Positions 57,822 to 62,242 of a stretch of DNA of 62,242 nucleotides are shown in pieces (positions within the stretch are counted from its first letter, which is position 1; each line of letters begins with the position of its first letter). Below the pieces are notes generated by a model. The model ran no database searches, was not told the DNA's origin, and saw only the letters and a list, made by a program, of their open reading frames with translations. Both the position numbers and the translations under genes were made by a program. Source of the DNA: Acidobacteriota bacterium (GTDB taxonomy: Bacteria > Acidobacteriota > JAAYUB01). Where the stretch lies: the NCBI GenBank assembly GCA_029565065.1, contig JAKQOW010000107.1, positions 1-62,242 of the forward strand. Direction: 5' to 3'.

Positions 57822-59966
57822 ATGCTTCCGGAATCGAACAGCCAGGAAACCATGACCGTCGAAGCGGACTCGGGTGCTCCGAAACGTCCGCTGGGGCAGC
57901 TCGTGCTGGACGCCGTGCCTTCGGCGGAATGGGCAAATCGCGATACGACGGAACTGGCTGAACGACTAGAGTCACTCGATGCGGCCCCCGACCTCATCTC
58001 GCGTCTCGACGCCCTCGTCCGTCTCACCCGCTGGACCCGGACCTGGCGCAGCTTCCTGCCCCCCGGCCACCCGGAGACGCCGCTCCCCGAGGGCCGGCTG
58101 TCGCGGCTGCATGAGCTGCTCGAGCTGCTGCAGGCGGCCCCGGAGGTCCGGGCCCGGGTGCAGCGGGCGGTGGGCCGGATCCTGGCGGAGTCGGACGCGC
58201 TGGTCCTGTTCGCCGAAGCGGGCATCCCCGCCCAGCACGGCTTCTTCGCCGAGTTCGGCGACCGGCTGATGAACAAGCTGCTGCCGCAACCCCGCGACGA
58301 CCGCGACCTGGCCAAGCTGCTGCGCCGGCTGTTCGCGGGTGTGGCCGAGGTGGAGCGGTTTCTGCAATTGCCGCAGGCGGATTTTCTGAAGATGGCCCGG
58401 CTGCTGATGCCGCCGCCGGGAGACGCGGCCTGGGCCGGCGTCGGGGCCGCCTTCGCCGACGCCTTCCGGCTGCTGGCCGCGCGGGTGCAGGCCGAGGGTC
58501 TGTCGGAAAAGCTGCGGTCCCGCAGCCGGACCGGCCCGGTGAGCGCCTCCCCGTTCTACCGGCTGGCCCGGTCCAGTGAAGCGGTCCTAACCACCTGGTT
58601 CGACGGGGCGGCCCGGCCGGAGGCGGCAGCCGACTGGCGCGCCCGCTGCGCCGACTGCCGCGAGGAGATGGCCGAGATCCACCGGCGGCTCGAAACCGAC
58701 GGCGTGAGCACCCGAATGGTCTTCGGCCTGGAGGTGCTGGAGCGATGCCTGCGGCGCATGGAGCAGGTGGTGGATGTCCTGGACGCCGACTCGGCCGCGG
58801 CACGAGCCACGGCGCTCCACCGGCTGCTCGGCCAAGTGGTGCTCTCCAGCCACCAGGACCGGAGCCTGGTCCACCTCATCGCCTGGAACACTCACCTGCT
58901 CCAGCGCAAGATCGTGGAGCGCACCGGCAAGACGGGGGAGCACTACATCGCCGCCAACCGGGCCGAGTACCGGCACATCTGGCTGGCCGCGGCCGGAGGC
59001 GGCCTGCTCACGGTGGGTACCGCGGCGGTCAAGATGCAATTGACCGGAGTGAGCCTGGCGGCGTTCCAGGAAGGATTCCTGACCGGCCTCAACTACGCCG
59101 TCAGCTTCCTGCTGCTCCAGGCGTTCGGACTGATGCTGGCCACGAAGCAGCCGGCCATGACCGGGGCCAAGCTGGCCGACATCGTCCGGGAGGAGCGCGG
59201 CGCCGAGCGCCGCGCCGAGATCGCCGCCTTCGCCGCCCGCATCTGCCACTCGCAGCTGGCCGCGGCGCTCGGCAATATTTTGCTGGTCTCCGGGGGCGCG
59301 GTCCTGTTCAGCCTGGCCTGGCGGGCGGTGTTCGGGACGCCGTTTCTGGACGCCGAACGCATGGACTACGTCATCGGCAGCCTCCACCCGCTGGCGAGCG
59401 GTACGGTGTTCTACGCCGCCATGACCGGCGTGATCCTCTGGCTGGCGTCGTTGGCGGGCGGCTGGTTCGAGAACTGGGCGACTTACCACCGGATGCCCCG
59501 GGCCATCGCCGAGCATCCGCTGGGCGAGTACCTCGGGCGCGAGCGCCTGCGCCGCTGGGCGGACACGTTCGCCCGCGAAACCGCCGGCTGGGGCACCAAC
59601 ATCTCGCTCGGCTTCATGCTGGGCTACGTCCACGGCGCCGGCCGCTTCCTCGGCATCCCCATGGATGTGCGCCACGTCACCCTGAACACCGGCACCCTGG
59701 CGCTGGCCCTGACCTCGCGCGACGGCCTGCCGGTGCCGCTGGCGGCCCTGCTGTGGGCCCTGGCCGGCGTGGCCGTGATGTTCGTGCTGAACCTGTCGGT
59801 GAGCTTCCTGCTGGCGCTCTACACGGCGCTGCGCGCCTACAGCGTGTCGGGCCGCGAGATGGCGGCCCTGCTGCTCCACCTGGTGAAGGCGTTCCTCCGC
59901 TCGCCCGTCCGGTTCATTTTGCCGCCGAGGAGGAGTGAGGAGTTAGGAGTGAATAGTGAACAGTGA
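57822..59966 (+). CDS. Gcr/SpecificRecomb-family membrane protein
   Basis: 714 residues; ATG 57822 after GGAGGAG. The N-terminal half is a helical soluble region; the C-terminal half has several membrane helices (GGLLTVGTAAVKMQLTGVSL, SVSFLLALYTALRAYS) as in the family long annotated as 'site-specific recombinase Gcr'. No recombinase catalytic residues (Tyr or Ser type) are visible, so the family name may be misleading. The last residues, ELGVNSEQ, and the stop are encoded by a GTGAATAGTGAACAG tandem array, so the natural C terminus has probably been replaced or extended by repeat DNA. Confidence 0.72.
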   Translation: MLPESNSQETMTVEADSGAPKRPLGQLVLDAVPSAEWANRDTTELAERLESLDAAPDLISRLDALVRLTRWTRTWRSFLPPGHPETPLPEGRLSRLHELLELLQAAPEVRARVQRAVGRILAESDALVLFAEAGIPAQHGFFAEFGDRLMNKLLPQPRDDRDLAKLLRRLFAGVAEVERFLQLPQADFLKMARLLMPPPGDAAWAGVGAAFADAFRLLAARVQAEGLSEKLRSRSRTGPVSASPFYRLARSSEAVLTTWFDGAARPEAAADWRARCADCREEMAEIHRRLETDGVSTRMVFGLEVLERCLRRMEQVVDVLDADSAAARATALHRLLGQVVLSSHQDRSLVHLIAWNTHLLQRKIVERTGKTGEHYIAANRAEYRHIWLAAAGGGLLTVGTAAVKMQLTGVSLAAFQEGFLTGLNYAVSFLLLQAFGLMLATKQPAMTGAKLADIVREERGAERRAEIAAFAARICHSQLAAALGNILLVSGGAVLFSLAWRAVFGTPFLDAERMDYVIGSLHPLASGTVFYAAMTGVILWLASLAGGWFENWATYHRMPRAIAEHPLGEYLGRERLRRWADTFARETAGWGTNISLGFMLGYVHGAGRFLGIPMDVRHVTLNTGTLALALTSRDGLPVPLAALLWALAGVAVMFVLNLSVSFLLALYTALRAYSVSGREMAALLLHLVKAFLRSPVRFILPPRRSEELGVNSEQ

Positions 59967-60162
59967 ATAGTGAACAGTGGGGAGATAGGAGATAGGGATG
60001 GGGAGGGCTCTTGATTCGTGCTCGTAATTCGTGATCGTAATCGAAATCGTAATCGTGCTCGTAATCGGACATCGGACCTGGGTTCTGGGTCCTGGTTCTC
60101 AAACCCCAGAGCTCTCCTCGCCAATCCCGCGCATATCTCGTGCTCGTAATCGTGATCCCAAT
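59931..60162. repeat. Composite repeat island, partial copy
   Basis: A GTGAATAGTGAACAG array (59931-60000) enters the 3' end of the Gcr-like gene. It is followed by CGTGCTCGTAATTCGTGATC and more hexamers (60013-60068), an ATCGGACCTGG segment, GGTTCTGGGTCCTGG and a last short hexamer run (60140-60162). Order and junction match copy A. Confidence 0.75.
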
Positions 60163-60254
60163 CCGGCGGAGCCGGAACCAAAGAGGCATGATCGTTCCAT
60201 CCAACTCCGTGCCGCCATGCCGGGTCTCCGGCAAGCCCTTCCAGTTTCAAAGAC

Positions 60255-60610
60255 AATAGCCGGGCGCAGCCCCGCGAATGCGGGGCAGCGCCTGGACAGC
60301 GGAATTAAACAAACAGGGCGCGCCCCGGGGCAGGGGCGCGGGGAAATTCGGATCGAACCTTCGGAAAACATTCCGCCCACCCGTTTGGATCGATAAATCC
60401 ATCATTCGGGCGAGAATCAGGCCCATCCGCGGCTCGGTTTCAAACCCACCCGTCGATTGTGTGAACGGGTTCGGGAAATCAATGGAGGCGCTTCGGAGTC
60501 GACGAACGATAGCTGCGGGGATCTTCTCCGCGCCCCTTATTCGGGGCGCGCGACGTCACAAACAATGGATTTTCCAGGCGCTGCCCCGCATTCGCGGGGC
60601 TGCGCCTGGC
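60255..60610. repeat. Opposed pair of hairpin modules
   Basis: A 35-nt hairpin sequence at 60261-60295 (containing GCAGCCCCGCGAATGCGGGG) reappears reverse complemented at 60574-60609 with about two differences. Inner flanks also match in reverse: GGGCGCGCCCCGG...GGGGCGCGG on the left and CCGCGCCCC...GGGGCGCGCG on the right. The element is thus an imperfect inverted pair of about 90-bp modules enclosing about 180 bp of non-repeated DNA. It has the same design as 130-370 with other stem sequences. Confidence 0.75.
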
Positions 60611-60724
60611 TATTTTCGTCGTGACAGTGTGGATCGGGCCGGTCGATGATGGAATGGGCGACCGGGGGGAAGAAACCGGTGAAAAATTTTGCCAAATTTT
60701 GGCAGAATTTCGGGCGTAACTAAG

Positions 60725-60780
60725 TAATCGTAATCGTGATCGTCATCAAGACTCGAGACTGAGACTCGAGCCTCGTTCCC
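60725..60780. repeat. Hexamer array with GACTCGAG block
   Basis: A short TCGTAATCGTGATCGTCATC array followed by GACTCGAGACTGAGACTCGAGCCTCGTTCCC-like sequence (quoted in parts: GACTCGAGACTGAG, CCTCGTTCCC). It is the same junction type as island 1 and lies directly before the truncated galactokinase. Confidence 0.7.
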
Positions 60781-60816
60781 GCCCCGCACGTTCGTGCCCG
60801 GCGTCGCAATTCCACG

Positions 60817-61329
60817 ACGGCGCGGTTCGGCCGGGAGCCCCTGCTGGTGCGCTCCCCCGGCCGGGTGAACCTCATCGGCGAGCACACCGATTACAACGAG
60901 GGCTTCGTCCTGCCGGCGGCGGTGCGCCGCGAGCTCGATCCGGTGGTGTGGCGCCGCTGCGCCTACGTGATCGCGGAGAACGCGCGGCTGCTGGCCGGCT
61001 GCGAGGACCTGCGGCGGGGCGATTTCGCCGTCTTCGGCGAGCGGATGGGCCAGTCGCACGCGGGGCTGCGCGACGAGTGCGAGGTGAGCTGCCCGGAGCT
61101 GGACCGGCTGGTGACGATCGCCTGGACCGACCCGGCGGTGCTGGGCGCGCGGATGATGGGCGGCGGCTTCGGCGGCTGCACCGTCAACCTGGTCCGCGCC
61201 GACGGCGTGGCCGCCTTCACCGGCCGCGTGCGCCAGACCTACCGGCCGCCCGACGGCGGGTCGGCGAAGGTGTACGCCTGCCGCATTGAGGGGGGGACGC
61301 GGGTCATCGCCCGTCCGCCGGTCCTTTGA
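60817..61329 (+). pseudogene. galK: Galactokinase remnant with internal deletion
   Basis: The frame reads ARFGREPLLVRSPGRVNLIGEHTDYNEGFVLPAA (galactokinase signature, shown in parts: RSPGRVNLIGEHTDYN, EGFVLP) and then jumps directly to VRRELDPVVWRRCAYVIAENARL, which matches a region more than 200 residues further on in full-length galactokinases. The C terminus (MMGGGFGGCTVNLV) is intact. The middle, with the GLSSSA phosphate loop and catalytic Asp, is missing, and the first about 20 residues with a start codon are replaced by repeat sequence. The frame is kept across the deletion. It cannot be an active kinase. Its stop is followed at once by GTGAACAGTGAACAG repeats. Confidence 0.85.
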
Positions 61330-61543
61330 TCGGTGAACAGTGAACAGTAAACGGTGAGGCGTGGGAGCGTGGTAGTTTGCCGCTCGTGCACGCAGTATCT
61401 CTACGTCGCCAATCCGTGGATCGTGCCCGGGCTGCCGGGCGCTCAGTCAACCGTGAACGAATGGTCGAACGAGCGGCTTCCGGATATCTCTACTGGACGG
61501 GTTCCGGCTACGCCGGCTCGGTAACGCGGCGGGGGCGGAGAGG

Positions 61544-61579
61544 GCCGGAAGCTGACAGCCGGGGCCGCCAGCTTCCGGC
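61544..61579 (-). terminator. Terminator-like hairpin for the minus-strand gene
   Basis: A perfect 11-bp stem (GCCGGAAGCTG / CAGCTTCCGGC) with a 14-nt loop, 15 bp after the stop of the gene at 61594-62178. There is no T-run. The rest of 61330-61593 holds a short GTGAACAGT array and nothing else recognisable. Confidence 0.5.
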
Positions 61580-61593
61580 GGGCGGGAGGCCGT

Positions 61594-62178
61594 TTACTTT
61601 TTCGCCGGGTAGTAGTTGATATTCAGCAGCCGCCAGGGGTTTTTGAAAGCCTCGACCACGATCTGGTTCGTCTTCGGATCCAGCTTGAGCTCCAGGGCGG
61701 GGATGATCGTGCCCGTGCTCTTGCCCTTTTCCTTCGTCAGGATGACGTCGCACGCCGACAGGTTATAGTCGGTGGAGCGCGTCTGATACCAGGCCTCGCC
61801 GAACCGGATGGGCCGGTCCGTGACCAGGCGGATCTTCCGGCCCTCGGGCACCTGGAACTCCCGGATGTAGTTCACGTCAAAGCCCAGCGTGCCGGTGATG
61901 GCCATGTGCCCCTTGGCTTTCATCTTGGTGAGGGCGTTGAAGAGGCCCTCCGAGCCGGCGGCCTGGAAAGCCTCCTGCAACGCCTTCTGGTCATCATCCG
62001 GGGAGTACTCGTAGATGATGATCTTGACGTCGGTCCGCCGCCCCAGTTGGGTGCCCTCGCCCTGCATGGTGGCCTGGATGGTTTCGTACTTGGCCGCCAG
62101 GCCCCACATGCTGCCAAGCAGCAGGCCGAGGATCACGACGGTGGCAGTGGTCCAACCCGTTTTGCGATCTTGTCTCAT
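61594..62178 (-). CDS. Conserved exported protein of unknown function
   Basis: 194 residues; AAGGAG is seven bases before the ATG. One N-terminal hydrophobic segment (residues 9-28, signal peptide or anchor). The C-terminal half has a regular pattern: KIRLVTDRPIRFGEAWYQTR, STDYNLSACDVILTKEKGKS, TGTIIPALELKLDPKTNQIV and NPWRLLNINYYPAKK. It resembles conserved hypothetical proteins of acidobacterial type, but I cannot name a function. It is not linked to a clear operon; the window ends 64 bp upstream. Confidence 0.75.
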   Translation of the reverse strand: MRQDRKTGWTTATVVILGLLLGSMWGLAAKYETIQATMQGEGTQLGRRTDVKIIIYEYSPDDDQKALQEAFQAAGSEGLFNALTKMKAKGHMAITGTLGFDVNYIREFQVPEGRKIRLVTDRPIRFGEAWYQTRSTDYNLSACDVILTKEKGKSTGTIIPALELKLDPKTNQIVVEAFKNPWRLLNINYYPAKK

Positions 62179-62242
62179 GTTTCTCTCCTTGGCGAGTTTA
62201 TTTTAGAAAGCAATCTACATTCGATGCGGAATCTACGGAAAC

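Overview
The window is GC-rich, densely coding DNA from a diderm bacterium. Several beta-barrel porins, an RND efflux trio with an outer-membrane lipoprotein and numerous Sec signal peptides argue for an outer membrane. The gene mix (DUF1254 pair, GAF-PAS sigma-54 activators with a GAYTDA loop, class-D-like sortase, (alpha/alpha)6 glycosidases, Gcr-type protein) and the intergenic repeat islands are most like Acidobacteriota. This is an inference from gene style, not from a marker gene. No rRNA, tRNA, CRISPR array or phage was seen.

Layout. 1-706: repeats. 707-6243: two overlapping secreted (alpha/alpha)6 glycosidases. 6244-14793: repeat-rich stretch holding a DUF1254 pair, coaX, a TPP-riboswitch-controlled thi4 and an intact insertion sequence. 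14794-22110: plus-strand operon of a secreted glycosidase, an M24-fold protein, an SSS symporter, a small membrane protein and a porin. 22348-30684: six-gene minus-strand operon (outer-membrane protein, amidohydrolase, DcaP-like porin, exported glutaminase, AspT antiporter, asparaginase II). 30685-31477: divergent control region. 31478-42025: PPK2, RND efflux trio, K+ channel, MscS channel and a BASS-type transporter. 42157-44214: sigma-54 activator. 44350-51719: small monooxygenase-fold protein, GH63-like glycosidase, carbonic anhydrase, aspartase, a secreted barrel protein and a DASS transporter. 51845-53518: sortase and a protein with an LPKTG tail. 53830-59966: GH13 enzyme, small exported protein, SulP transporter and Gcr-like protein. 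59967-62242: repeats, an internally deleted galactokinase and a conserved exported protein.

Main result: a sigma-54 regulon can be read directly from the DNA. Three copies of a 34-bp element (TACGAARAGY, five bases, TYGGTATGATATKTMGTAC) lie 99, 100 and 99 bp upstream of three -24/-12 promoters that share the string CGAGTGGCA. They face the amide/acidic amino-acid operon, ppk2, and the monooxygenase/GH63/carbonic-anhydrase/aspartase block. The third copy overlaps the end of the sigma-54 activator gene, which is the obvious candidate regulator. Together the genes could hydrolyse glutamine and asparagine in the periplasm, import aspartate by aspartate:alanine exchange, deaminate it to fumarate and move C4-dicarboxylates.

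A second theme is non-coding repeats: composite islands built in a fixed order from hexamer arrays, a roughly 130-bp core and 8-10-bp arrays, plus opposed pairs of double-hairpin modules. An IS element sits inside one composite island, flanked by 7-bp direct repeats.
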